From positions 248,001 through 312,000 of the forward strand of contig JADJRG010000028.1 of NCBI GenBank assembly GCA_016712315.1: a stretch of 64,000 nucleotides of DNA, read 5' to 3'. Position numbers and translations under genes: made by a program. Below the pieces are notes generated by a model. That model made no database searches. It saw only the letters and a list, made by a program, of their open reading frames with translations, and had not been told where the DNA came from. Positions 7,318-16,347 of the stretch are shown piece by piece (position 1 is the first letter of the stretch; each line of letters opens with the position of its first letter). The DNA comes from Nannocystis sp. Its GTDB lineage: Bacteria > Myxococcota_A > Polyangia > Nannocystales > Nannocystaceae.

Positions 7318-9497
7318 GCGCTGAGGTCGCGCCGACGGGCGCTGGCCCGGGGTCGCTGCGGGCGGGGGCGGCGTTCGTGGTCGACGGGGTGCTGCGCTCG
7401 TACGCGCAGATCGTCTTCGCGCGATCGCGGCGGGTGGGGCTGCTGCTGCTGCTGGGGACCCTGCTGGCGCCAGCGGCGGGGATCCACGGGGTAGGGGCGG
7501 CGCTGCTGGCGCTCGGGGTGGCGCGGATCTTTCGCCTCAGCCCAGAGCTCGCCCGCTCGGGGCTGCTCGGCTACTCGTCGCTGCTGGTGGGGCTCGGGGC
7601 GGCGGCGCTCTTTCAGCCGACCGTCGACGCCTACGCGCTCGGGGTGCTGGGGGTGGCGACGGCGGTGCTGATGACCGCGGCGCTGCACGCGGCGATGGGG
7701 GCGTACTTCAACCTGCCGCCGCTGACGCTGCCCTTCCTGTTCGTCTTCTACTTGGTGGTGGGGGCTTCGCGGGTGCTCGACGTGCCGCTGGAGGCGCTCA
7801 CGCACGCGCGGGCGCCGGCGCCTGGGTGGATGCCAGGGTGGCTGTCGGTGTACCTGGAGAGCTTGGGGGCGCTGTTCTTCCTGCCGCGCTTCGACGTCGG
7901 GGCGGCGGTGCTGGTGGCGCTGGCGCTGCACAGCCGGATCGCGCTGGCGCTCTCGTGGGTCGGCGCGGCGCTGGCGAGCTTGGTCGCGGGGCGAGCGGTG
8001 CTGGTGCTCGACGGCACCCTGCCGTTCGTGCTCGGCTACAACTTCGTGCTGATGGCGATCGCGGTCGGCGGGGTGTGGTTCGTGCCGTCGCGGGCGGCGC
8101 TGGCGCTGGCGATCGGCGCGACGCTGGTGTGCGGCATGGTCGCGGTGGGGCTGGCGCCGCTGATGACGATCCAGGCGCTGCCGCTGCTGATCCTCCCGTT
8201 CAACCTGACCATCATCCTGCTCCTCTACGCGATGCGGCTGCGGATCGGCGACGCGGCGCCGGCGGCGGTCGATCCGCCGGGGGCGACGCCGGAGGAGAAC
8301 CTCAGCTGGCACCGGGCGCGCGCGGGGCGGCTGGGCGCGAGCCTGCAGGTGGCCGTGCGCGCGCCCTTCCTCGGCCGTTGGCGCTGCACGCAGGGCTTCG
8401 ACGGCCGCTACACCCACCAGCGCGAGTGGCGGCACGCGTGGGACTTCGAGGTGGCGGACCCGGAGGGGCGGACCTTCCGCGGCGACGGGGCGGCGCTGAC
8501 GGACTACTACTGCTACCGCCTGCCGGTGGTCGCGCCGGCCGACGGCAGCGTGGTCGCGGCGGTCGATCACCTGCCAGACTGTCCGATCGGTCAGCCTGAC
8601 CTAAAGGACAACTGGGGGAACCACGTCGTGCTGTACCACGCGCCGGGGGTGTACTCGCTGGTCTGCCACCTGGCGCCGGGGAGCGCGGCGGTGCGGCCGG
8701 GGCAGCCGGTGCGCCGCGGCGATCGCCTGGGGCTGTGCGGGGCGTCAGGGCGGGCGCCGATGCCTCACCTGCACTTCCAGCTCCAAGCGAGCCCGCAGGT
8801 CGGGGCGCCGACGATCGCCGGCGAGCTGCACGACGTGATCATCGAGGGCGCCGAGGCGCAGGGGTCGCGGCGCTGGCGAGGGGCTGTGAGCCCGCGGGAG
8901 GGTGAGGTGGTCCGTAACCTCGAGCCGGCGCGGGCCTTCGCTCGGCTGCTGCCGCTGACGCCAGGGGCGGCGCTGGCGCTGCGAGCGGAGGGGGCAGGAG
9001 GGGCGGAGGAGGCGCTGACGGTGGAGGTCGAGCTGGGCGGGGGCTTGGTGCTGCGCTCGCTCGATCGTGGCGCGCGGGCCCGCTTCATCCGCGAGGAGGA
9101 CCGGCTGGTCTTCTTTGAGGCCCGGGGGGCGAGGAGCTCGCTGGTGTGGGCGCTGCGGCTGGCGCTGCTGCGGGTGCCCTTTGAGCTGGCGGATGATCTG
9201 CGTTGGTCGGATCGCGTCGATCGGCGCGACTTCGCGCCGCGCTGGCGGCAAGCGCTGCTCGACCTGACGGCGCCGATCCGCGGCGATGGCATGCTGGTGA
9301 TCGACTACTGCATGCGCCGCGAGGGGCGGGCGCTGACGATCTGCGGGGCTTCGCGGGCGCGAGGGCGGGGCGGGGCGCCGCTGGTGGAGTCGCTGGTGCG
9401 GCTGGGGGAAGAGCGCGGGATCGAGCGCGTCGAGGTGCGGGCGTTCGGGCGCGAGGTGAAGGCGACGCGGGTGGACACGGCGGAGGCGGCGGCATGA
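7308..9497 (+). CDS. Urea-transporter-like membrane protein fused to an M23 peptidase domain
   Basis: A 729-residue two-part protein. Residues about 15-315 are a ten-helix-like hydrophobic region with urea transporter family marks (RSYAQIVF near the N-terminus, GLLGYSSLLVGL, LPPLTLPFLFVF, LPFVLGYNFVLMAIA). Residues about 345-500 form an M23 metallopeptidase domain: HAWD (His376, Asp379) and the zinc pair HLH (His487, His489), with LPVVAPADGSVVAAVDH and a GDRLGLCG strand between them. A further C-terminal region of about 220 residues is unassigned. The GTG start lies inside the previous gene. M23 enzymes cut peptidoglycan cross-links, so the fusion may couple channel and wall or peptide processing. 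Confidence 0.8.
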   Translation: MAVSAEVAPTGAGPGSLRAGAAFVVDGVLRSYAQIVFARSRRVGLLLLLGTLLAPAAGIHGVGAALLALGVARIFRLSPELARSGLLGYSSLLVGLGAAALFQPTVDAYALGVLGVATAVLMTAALHAAMGAYFNLPPLTLPFLFVFYLVVGASRVLDVPLEALTHARAPAPGWMPGWLSVYLESLGALFFLPRFDVGAAVLVALALHSRIALALSWVGAALASLVAGRAVLVLDGTLPFVLGYNFVLMAIAVGGVWFVPSRAALALAIGATLVCGMVAVGLAPLMTIQALPLLILPFNLTIILLLYAMRLRIGDAAPAAVDPPGATPEENLSWHRARAGRLGASLQVAVRAPFLGRWRCTQGFDGRYTHQREWRHAWDFEVADPEGRTFRGDGAALTDYYCYRLPVVAPADGSVVAAVDHLPDCPIGQPDLKDNWGNHVVLYHAPGVYSLVCHLAPGSAAVRPGQPVRRGDRLGLCGASGRAPMPHLHFQLQASPQVGAPTIAGELHDVIIEGAEAQGSRRWRGAVSPREGEVVRNLEPARAFARLLPLTPGAALALRAEGAGGAEEALTVEVELGGGLVLRSLDRGARARFIREEDRLVFFEARGARSSLVWALRLALLRVPFELADDLRWSDRVDRRDFAPRWRQALLDLTAPIRGDGMLVIDYCMRREGRALTICGASRARGRGGAPLVESLVRLGEERGIERVEVRAFGREVKATRVDTAEAAA

Positions 9498-10144
9498 GGG
9501 GCGCGGGGCGGGGCGGCCATGGGGCGCTGAGGTTGGCGTTGGCGCTGGCGTTGGCGCTGGCGGCAGGGGCGGCGGGGGCGGCGGACCCATCGGGTCACTA
9601 CCAGCGCTCGTATGACCTCGAGGCGAGCGGCGAGATCGAGCGGGCGCTGCTCGCCCTCGATGAGGTGGACGCGGCCGAGCGGGCGACGTACTTCTTCCGG
9701 CTGCGCCGGGGTTGGTTGCTCTACCTGGCGGGCCGACACTGGGACGCGATGGAGGAGTACCGGCGGGCGAGCCGGCTGGCGCCGCTGGCCGTGGAGGCGC
9801 AGCTCGGGCTCAGCCTGCCGCAGATGGCGCTGCGCCTCTGGCTGGACGCGCGGGTGACCTTGGAGGGGGCGCTGGCGCTCGATCCGAAGGGGTACATGGT
9901 GCGGAGCCGCTTGGCCTATGTCGACTACAACCTCGGCCGCTTCGCCAGCGCTGAGCGGCTCTATCGCGAGCTGCTGATCGCGTACCCCTCCGACGTGGAG
10001 ATGCGGGTGGGGCTGGCGTGGTCGCTCTTCAAGCAGGGGGCGGTGGGGGCGGCGATGGCCGAGTTCAAGGCGGTGCAGCGGGTCGCGCCGCGCCACCCCT
10101 TTGGCCAGCCGCCGACGCCCGGGGCCGCGGGCGGGGGGCGGTAG
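9494..10144 (+). CDS. Exported TPR protein
   Basis: A 216-residue protein with a strong signal peptide (LRLALALALALAAGAAGAA-DP). The rest is TPR: helices with the A-x-Y/A and P pattern, for example GRHWDAMEEYRRASRLAPLAVEAQLGL and GRFASAERLYRELLIAYPSDVEMRVGLAWSLFKQG. Start ATG overlaps the previous stop (ATGA), making this the last of six coupled genes. It mirrors the first gene of the operon, which is also an exported TPR protein but carries a barrel-like tail. It likely scaffolds the periplasmic side of the system. It converges with the LamG lipoprotein gene, 8 bases apart. Confidence 0.72.
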   Translation: MRGAGRGGHGALRLALALALALAAGAAGAADPSGHYQRSYDLEASGEIERALLALDEVDAAERATYFFRLRRGWLLYLAGRHWDAMEEYRRASRLAPLAVEAQLGLSLPQMALRLWLDARVTLEGALALDPKGYMVRSRLAYVDYNLGRFASAERLYRELLIAYPSDVEMRVGLAWSLFKQGAVGAAMAEFKAVQRVAPRHPFGQPPTPGAAGGGR

Positions 10145-10152
10145 CTGGGCGA

Positions 10153-12345
10153 TCACGGGCTCGCGCGATCGATCTGTTGCAGCTCGGTGCGGGTGGTGTG
10201 GAGGCAGCGGCGGGCGACGGCGTACCACTCAAGGACGGCGCCCTCGGGCACGTGGACGCCGTCGAGGGCGGCGACGCCGTTGCTGGCCGTGGCGCTGCCG
10301 AGGGCGGTGAAGGGGCCGCGGCCGGCGCCGAGCAGGCGGACGGGCAGGGTGAACTCGTTGCGCTCGTCGGTGTAGGAGGCGTCGCGTTTGGGGCTGTAGG
10401 TCTCGACGTAGAGCTCTTGGCGGGAGGGGGCGAAGCTCCAGATCCGCATGTAACCGAGGCCGCCGTTGGTCTTGGACTGCTCGACGACGATCGGTCGCTC
10501 GGGATCTTGCGGATCTGGCTCGCTGCGCTGGAAGTCTGAGAGCATCGAGTGGATGGTGTGGCCGTCGTAGTCGTCGCTGCGGCGGGCGTCCTGGTTGACG
10601 TGGCCGGAGGCCATGATCTGGACGTTGGGGACGCCGGCGAGGGCGGCGTGGAGGGCCTTGCCTTGGCTGCTGAGGCCGCCGCTGCTGGTGACGATGTAGT
10701 GCGAGGCGACGACGCCGAGGGCGCGCGGGTGGGACTCGAAGACGCGGCGCACCCAGGTCATGAGGGCGGGGTCGGGGGCGGGGTGGAACTGGAGGCTGAC
10801 GACCACGAGATCGAGCTCGCCGGCGCGGAAATAGACGTAGTTCTCGTCGTTGTCGCCGTCGTAGTTGCCGCCGTAGTAGGCGCGGCCGGCGAAGCGATCG
10901 ACGCCGAAGTGAGCGTTGGCTTGGTCGGTCTGCTCGGGCTCGTCCTTGGGGTATTGGTCGTGGTTGCCGAAGGCGGCGGCGTAGGGGATGCCGCTGGGGA
11001 AGGCGGGGTCGCTGAAGTCTTCGAGGATCCCGAGGGCAGCGCTGGCGCGGGACCATTGGGCGGGCTGATCGGCGTTGTTGATGATGTCGCCCAACGTGAT
11101 GAGGCCGATCACGCCGCGCTCGTGACGGTGCTCCCAGGCCCAGCGGGTCTGGGCGCGGAAGTAGTCGGGATCATCAGGCTCGGGGCGCGACGGCGGGCTC
11201 GCGTCGCGGGTGTAGTACTGGGTGTCGGGGAGGGCGACGACGGTGAAGTCGTCGGCGGGGGTGAGGGCGCGGGCGAAGAATTCGACGGTGATCGGCGCGC
11301 CCTCATCCGGGAGGCGGGGATCGTCGACGTCGAGCTCGAGGCGCCAGGTGTCGCGAGCGCCCGGGAGGGCGCGGGGGAGGCGCAGGCGGGGCGCTGGGCC
11401 GTGATCGAGGTGGGCGCCGGGGGCGACGGCGAGGGCGCCTTGAGCTGTCCCATCGGCCAGACCGAGGCGGTCGACGACGGGCTCGGCGGCGTCGAGGGGG
11501 TAATGCGCGGCGAGGCCGTCAGGCGCGGGCTCGCTGCTGTACATGGTCGCTCGCAGCTCCGCTTCGGTGAGGGCGCGGGCGTAGATCCGCACCTCGTCGA
11601 GGGCGCCGACGAGGCCGCCCGCGGGCTCATCCGCGGAGTTAAAGGCAGCGCCGAGGCCGATCGGCTGGATCGAGTCGCTGCGGGGGGTGGCGCCGACGGT
11701 GGCCTCGGCGTCGAGCTCGCCGTCGAGGTAGAGCCGCCAGGTGGCGCCGTCGTAGGTCGCGGCGACGTGGTGCCAGACGCCCCATTGCAGCGGGGTGTGG
11801 CCGTAGATCGGGTGGTTCGCGCCGGCCTCCATGTCCTCGAAGTCGGCGCCGAGCACGTCGCCGAAGATGCCGAGGGCGTAATTGACGTCGGTGGCGTCGC
11901 CGTCGGCCTCACCGCGGCCTTTGGTGATCAGCGGGGTCATCTTGAGGCCGCCGACGCCGGTGCCCGCGAGCTGGCCGCGGTCGTCGCGGCGCACCCATGC
12001 CTCGAGGGTGAAGGTGGTGAGGCCGAGGTGCGAGCTCGGGGGGATCCGCACGCGGCTGGCGCCGTCGAAGCGCAGCGCGAGCGCGTCGGCCGGGAAGTGC
12101 TCGTCGCAGGCGGGCGGGTCGATCGGCGGGGGCTCGGTGGTGGCGGAGCTCTCTGCGGCGGTGGCCGCGGGGCCGTCGCTCTCGGCGGCCGTGGTGGCGT
12201 CAGGGGGGGGCGCGTCGGTGGTAGCGGTGGCGCTGCCGCTGGAGCTCCCGCCGGTCGATGCCTCGGTGGCGCCGTCTTGCGGGCTGGCGCCGTCGTAACA
12301 GGCGATGGGGGCGACCAGGCAGGCGAGCAGGGCGGGGCGCTTCAC
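10153..12345 (-). CDS. Lipoprotein with LamG domain and calcineurin-like phosphoesterase domain
   Basis: A 730-residue lipoprotein (MKRPALLACLVAPIAC). A Thr/Ser/Ala-rich linker runs to about residue 80. A LamG/concanavalin fold follows (FTLEAWVRR, WHHVAATYDGATWRLYLDG, LDEVRIYARALTEAEL). From about residue 365 there is a metallophosphoesterase: VALPDTQYY, LGDIINNADQ, FGNHD, VVASHY and SGHVNQ supply the usual Asp, Asn and His metal ligands. It is probably an outer-surface phosphatase or phosphodiesterase with a sugar- or surface-binding domain. No partner gene is evident. Confidence 0.85.
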   Translation of the reverse strand: MKRPALLACLVAPIACYDGASPQDGATEASTGGSSSGSATATTDAPPPDATTAAESDGPAATAAESSATTEPPPIDPPACDEHFPADALALRFDGASRVRIPPSSHLGLTTFTLEAWVRRDDRGQLAGTGVGGLKMTPLITKGRGEADGDATDVNYALGIFGDVLGADFEDMEAGANHPIYGHTPLQWGVWHHVAATYDGATWRLYLDGELDAEATVGATPRSDSIQPIGLGAAFNSADEPAGGLVGALDEVRIYARALTEAELRATMYSSEPAPDGLAAHYPLDAAEPVVDRLGLADGTAQGALAVAPGAHLDHGPAPRLRLPRALPGARDTWRLELDVDDPRLPDEGAPITVEFFARALTPADDFTVVALPDTQYYTRDASPPSRPEPDDPDYFRAQTRWAWEHRHERGVIGLITLGDIINNADQPAQWSRASAALGILEDFSDPAFPSGIPYAAAFGNHDQYPKDEPEQTDQANAHFGVDRFAGRAYYGGNYDGDNDENYVYFRAGELDLVVVSLQFHPAPDPALMTWVRRVFESHPRALGVVASHYIVTSSGGLSSQGKALHAALAGVPNVQIMASGHVNQDARRSDDYDGHTIHSMLSDFQRSEPDPQDPERPIVVEQSKTNGGLGYMRIWSFAPSRQELYVETYSPKRDASYTDERNEFTLPVRLLGAGRGPFTALGSATASNGVAALDGVHVPEGAVLEWYAVARRCLHTTRTELQQIDRASP

Positions 12346-12439
12346 TCGGTAAGGGTGCGAAAACGCCCGCGGGCTGTCAATGGCTTGGAGCGCGGATCAT
12401 TGGCGGCCGGCGCGCTTCCTACGGCCGCGGGGGAGGGCC

Positions 12440-14731
12440 TCACTTATGGTCGTAAGGACAGGTTGATGGGGGGCCCTGCGCGGCCCCGGCGAGCCACGCG
12501 CGCAGCTTGTCGCCGTCCGGGCGCGCTCCGTCAGCGTCGAGGGCGTCGGCGGCGGCGAGGAGGAGCGGGCGGGCGCGCGCGGGATCGTCGGCCCAGTGGG
12601 CGCAGGCGAGGAGCGCGGCGACCTCGGCTCGGTCCCGCGGGGAGGAGCCGGCGCGGAGCCGCTCGGCGCGCTCTAGCAGGGCGATCGCGCCCGGGCGCTC
12701 GCCGCGGCGGTAGTGGATGTCGCCGAGCTGGACGAGCGCGTAGGCGAGGGCGTGGTGGTCCGGGCCGAGGCCGCGCTCCCAGGTGCTGAGGGCAGAGCGG
12801 AGGAGCGGCTCGGCCTCGTCGTCGCGGCCGAGCTGGTGGAGGAGGGTGCCGAGGTTGTTGAGCGAGGCGGCGATGTCGGGGTGGTCCGGCGGCAGGGCGC
12901 GCTCGCTGTGCGCGAGGGCGCGGCGGTGGTAGGCGAGGGACTCGTCGAAGCGGCGAGCGCCGTGCATGAGCACGCCGAGGTTGTTGAGCGAGGAGGCGAT
13001 GTCGGGGTGGTCCGGCCCGAGGGCGCGCTGGCGGATCGCCAAGGAGCGCTGGTAGTAGCCGAGCGCTTGGTCGTAGCGCTCGTCGCTGCTTTCGGTGTTC
13101 CCCAGCCAATTGAGGGCCATGGCGACGTCGGGGTGATCGCCGCCAGCGGCGCGGGTGAGCACGGCTTCGGCGCGCTCCAAGAGGCGACGCGCCTCTTCGT
13201 AGTCGCCCTGGTGGAAGCGGCTGCGGCCGGCGTCGAGGAGGAGGCGGCCGAGCTCGGGGTCCTCGCCGAAGGGGCGGCGCAGCTCGATCGCGGCGTCGAG
13301 CCGCGCGGCGCCCTCCTCGAAGCGCCCGTGAGCGGTGAGCAAGGAGCCGAGGTTGGCGAGCAGATCGATCTCGAGGAGCACCGCGTGGCCGCGGCCGAAG
13401 CGAGTGAGCGCCATCTCGGCGTGGCGCGCCCACTCGAGGCCAGGATCCTTGCGGTAGAGGCCGATCCCGTAGACCCGGACGAGCGCGCTGGCGGCGGCGG
13501 CGGCGGCGGCGTCGTGGCCGATCTCGCCGGCGAGGAAGTAGGCCGCGAGCAGCGAGTCGCGAGCGGCCTCGTTGTCGGCGAGGCGGTGCTGGAGGCGCCC
13601 GCGCTCGAGGTGCGCCTCGACGATGAGGGGCGGGTACGCGATCGCTCGCGCCTCGGCGAGCACGGCGCGCGCCTCGGCTTCGGCGTCGGCGAAGCGGCCT
13701 GCGCGGCCGATCGCGGTGAGCCGCGCGAGGCGCCCTCGCAGCGCGATCACGGCCTCGTCGACGGCGGCGTCGGCGAGCGGCGCGAAGGCGGCGGTGAGCC
13801 ACACCGGCTCGGCGCAGAGCTCGACGGGGGGGAGCGCGGCGGCGCCGTGGATCGCGGCGGCGAGGCCGGTCGGGTCGGCGGCGGCGAGCACGTCGGTGAG
13901 GCCGCGCAGGTGATCGAGGCGCTCCGTGAGGCAGCGAGCGCGCGGCCCGGCGAGCGGATCGTTCGCGTCCTCGTGACATGCTGTCTTTTGAGACAGGATC
14001 CAACGCTGCGACCAGCGCTCGATCGCCGGCTCGACGCGGCGCCAAGTGTCCGCCGCGTAGGGGAGGCCGGTGGCGAGCAGACCGTCGCGAAGGGCGAGGC
14101 GGCGGGCGGGCCCCCAGAGCTGCTCGATAGGGGCGATGCGGGCGCCACAGCGCTCCTCTTCTCGGCGCTCGGCGACGCGCGCGCCGCCGAGGATCGCTGC
14201 GGCGACGGCGAGGGCGGTGCCCGTGATCCACCATGATCGCCACGATCGCTGCGGGCGCCGATCGATCACGTCGAGCAATTCGTCCATCGTCGGCCAGCGG
14301 CGCTCAGGATCCGCGGCGAGGCCGCGCTGGAGGGCCCTCCGCAGCCAGTGCGGCGCGGACGCGCCAGCCGGCGGCGGGGTGATGGCCCCCGAGCGCACCG
14401 CGCGGGCGAGCTCGACATAGGTCTCGCCCGCGAAGGGGCGGGCGCCGAAGAGGGCCTCCCAGAGGGCGACGCAGAAGGCGAAGATGTCGGCGCGCGCGTC
14501 GGTGGGCCCGCCGTCGTGCTGCTCCGGCGCCATGTAAGCGGGGGTGCCGACGATCGCGCCAGCGTAGGTGATCTTCGGCGCGAGCGCGCGGCTCTGGAGG
14601 CTAGGATCATCGACGTCGGCGGCGACGGCTCGATCGTCGGCGACGTGCGCGAGGCCGAAGTCGGTGACGACGACGCGGCCGTCTTCGCCGACGAGCACGT
14701 TGTCTGGCTTAGCGACGCGGAAGGCGCCCAA
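12440..14731 (-). pseudogene. Ser/Thr kinase with TPR tail, truncated in the kinase catalytic loop
   Basis: The frame gives 763 residues but begins abruptly with MGAFRVAKPDNVLVGEDG. A complete kinase would read HRDxKPDN here; the N-lobe, ATP lysine and HRD triplet are missing, and similarity starts at codon AAG of KPDN (about 14715). What follows is intact: DFGLAH, GTPAYMAPE, the C-lobe, a transmembrane segment (WWITGTALAVAAAILGGARV) and a long TPR region with repeats such as HPDIASSLNNLG. It cannot be catalytic as it stands. The bases upstream are unrelated, which points to deletion or recombination. A short TPR-bearing protein could still be made. Confidence 0.75.
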
Positions 14732-14825
14732 AACGGCGAATTCCGCCGTTTAGAGGGGGGGGCACCGCCGTTGCCTGGGCGTTGCCTGAGCGCGAATTCG
14801 CGGCGAGGTCGCGCAGGTCGGCGGC

Positions 14826-14893
14826 CTCACGCGCGAGCGTGACCTGCTGCGCGACTGCGCGGACCAAGAGGCCCTCGTGTGCGCGCGCCGGGG
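14826..14893 (+). pseudogene. Fragment of the C-terminus of another Ser/Thr kinase
   Basis: The + strand encodes a piece (LRDCADQEALVCARR) that closely matches the end of the intact kinase at 35976-37091 (WRDCADHEALVRARL), including long identical DNA stretches around GACTGCGCGGACCA. No start codon or kinase core accompanies it. It lies head-on to the truncated kinase, so pieces of two different kinase genes now meet here. Confidence 0.55.
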
Positions 14894-14960
14894 TATGGGT
14901 TACGAAGGATCTTCCGAGGGCTCGCTCCACGCTCGTGGAGTGGCGGGTCCCGCCGGCCTG

Positions 14961-15258
14961 TCAACGAGCCCGAGCGACCCGGTCGTCGAGCTCGAACACC
15001 CAGAAGAAGTTCTCCACGAGCACCGCAGGTGACGCGGACAGTACGAACCAGGCCGCCTCGATCTCGCGGCGAAACTCGCCCGGATCGGCGCGGATGTGCT
15101 CCTTCATCCACGCCTTGGTGCCCGGTCGGGTGCGATCGTAGTCGATGACGACCGAGCGGCCATCGGGCCCCAGCGCGCGACGGAGATCGGCGAGGTACGT
15201 GTTCGGCAGCTCGAGGTGATGGTACGCATCGCACAGGAACGCGACGTCGATCGACGCG
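14961..15258 (-). pseudogene. C-terminal remnant of a class I SAM-dependent methyltransferase
   Basis: The leftward frame reads DVAFLCDAYHHLELPNTYLADLRRALGPDGRSVVIDY and then a helix-rich end (REIEAAWFVLSASPAVLVENFFWVFEL). This is the post-Rossmann half of UbiE-like methyltransferases: the DAYHH strand, LGPDGRSVVID, and the final AGFE-type strand. The glycine-rich SAM motif GxGxG that should precede it is replaced by unrelated, low-complexity sequence, so about half the gene is gone. Confidence 0.7.
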
Positions 15259-15361
15259 GCCGGCTGCTCGCCGCCGTGTTCTGCATCCTCGTCGTCCGCT
15301 CGATCTCCGGTGCCCAGGAGAGGGGCTGGCGGCAACGCGGCGCTCCGGGTGAGCGAACCGG

Positions 15362-16135
15362 CTAGGTCGTGCTGAAGCCGCCGACCGCGAAGCCGCTCTT
15401 CGTCGCCGCGAGCGCGAACCTGAGGCCCACCGGCGGCGTATTCAGGTCCTCGAGCGACGCGCCGATCCCTTTCACGAGCCCCGCGGCCAGGCTCTTCACC
15501 TCGGCGATCGTCGTCGCGGCCGCCTCGCCAACCTTGATCGCCGGCTTCCCCTGGATCAGCGCCCCGACCACCGCCACCGACAGCGTCAGGAGCCCCCCTG
15601 AGACCTGGACCTCGAAGTCGATACGATCGTGCAGGAACATCAACGGCGGCCACGCCGGCTCGGCCTCGACCCGCGCCCGCGGCAACACACCGAGCAGCTC
15701 CGTGAGGCTGACGATCAGCTGATGGACGAGCGGCTCACAAGGCCGCCGGAGCAGCTCTCGCTTCGCTGAACCGGCCTCGAAGTGCGCCGCCAGGGCAGGT
15801 CGCGCCCCCAAGCTCCGCAGACGGAGCAGCAGCGTCCCCTCCTTCGGGACCGAGAGGGCATGGACGTAGGGGTCGCTCTTCCCGGGCGCGAACGCGACCG
15901 GGTAGACCTTCTCCTCGACCGCGCCGCTTTGCCCCTTGATCTGCGCCTGCAGGCCCAACGCCACGAGCCCCCGCGTCTGCCCCGACGAGAGGATCACTTT
16001 GACCGAGTACACGCCTGACTTGAGCTCGGCCGCGTAATCCCCCTGCGCGTCGGTCTTGCCGCTCGCCACCGGATCGTCGAGCGGCTCCTGCTCGATGAAG
16101 ATCTCCGCCCCTGGGACTGGTTCTCCGAACGCCAT
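15362..16135 (-). CDS. Hypothetical protein with N-terminal Ig-like/carboxypeptidase-regulatory fold
   Basis: 257 residues, not recognised as a whole. Residues 1-50 fit a carboxypeptidase-regulatory or prealbumin-like beta fold (PGAEIFIEQEPLDDPVASGKTDAQGDY followed by SGVYSVKV). The middle is strand-rich, and near residue 180 there is a hydrophobic segment (GGLLTLSVAVVGALIQG). No signal peptide or lipobox was found and no catalytic motif was recognised. The ATG start fits the onset of the beta fold. The gene stands between the methyltransferase remnant and the acyltransferase fusion gene, all reading leftward. Confidence 0.65.
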   Translation of the reverse strand: MAFGEPVPGAEIFIEQEPLDDPVASGKTDAQGDYAAELKSGVYSVKVILSSGQTRGLVALGLQAQIKGQSGAVEEKVYPVAFAPGKSDPYVHALSVPKEGTLLLRLRSLGARPALAAHFEAGSAKRELLRRPCEPLVHQLIVSLTELLGVLPRARVEAEPAWPPLMFLHDRIDFEVQVSGGLLTLSVAVVGALIQGKPAIKVGEAAATTIAEVKSLAAGLVKGIGASLEDLNTPPVGLRFALAATKSGFAVGGFSTT

Positions 16136-16347
16136 CTCACACCTCCGCCACCATAATCACACGAGATCACGGGCCGTCGAGTCGACCCACAGCGCAACCA
16201 AAGCGCCCCTCTAACCGCGCGAGCTGCAGTCACAGCGCGCACCAAAGGCGCCGCGCGTGGCCGCTCCAGCGGGCCCCGCCGAGCGGTCGCCGCGATCGTC
16301 CCGCGCGCCGTCGCGATCGGCTGGTGGCTACACCGGCTGGAGCGTCG

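Noticed and set aside
10549..12789. 746-residue rightward open frame over the LamG lipoprotein
   Set aside because: Gly/Val/Ala-only composition and complete overlap with a well-supported leftward gene.
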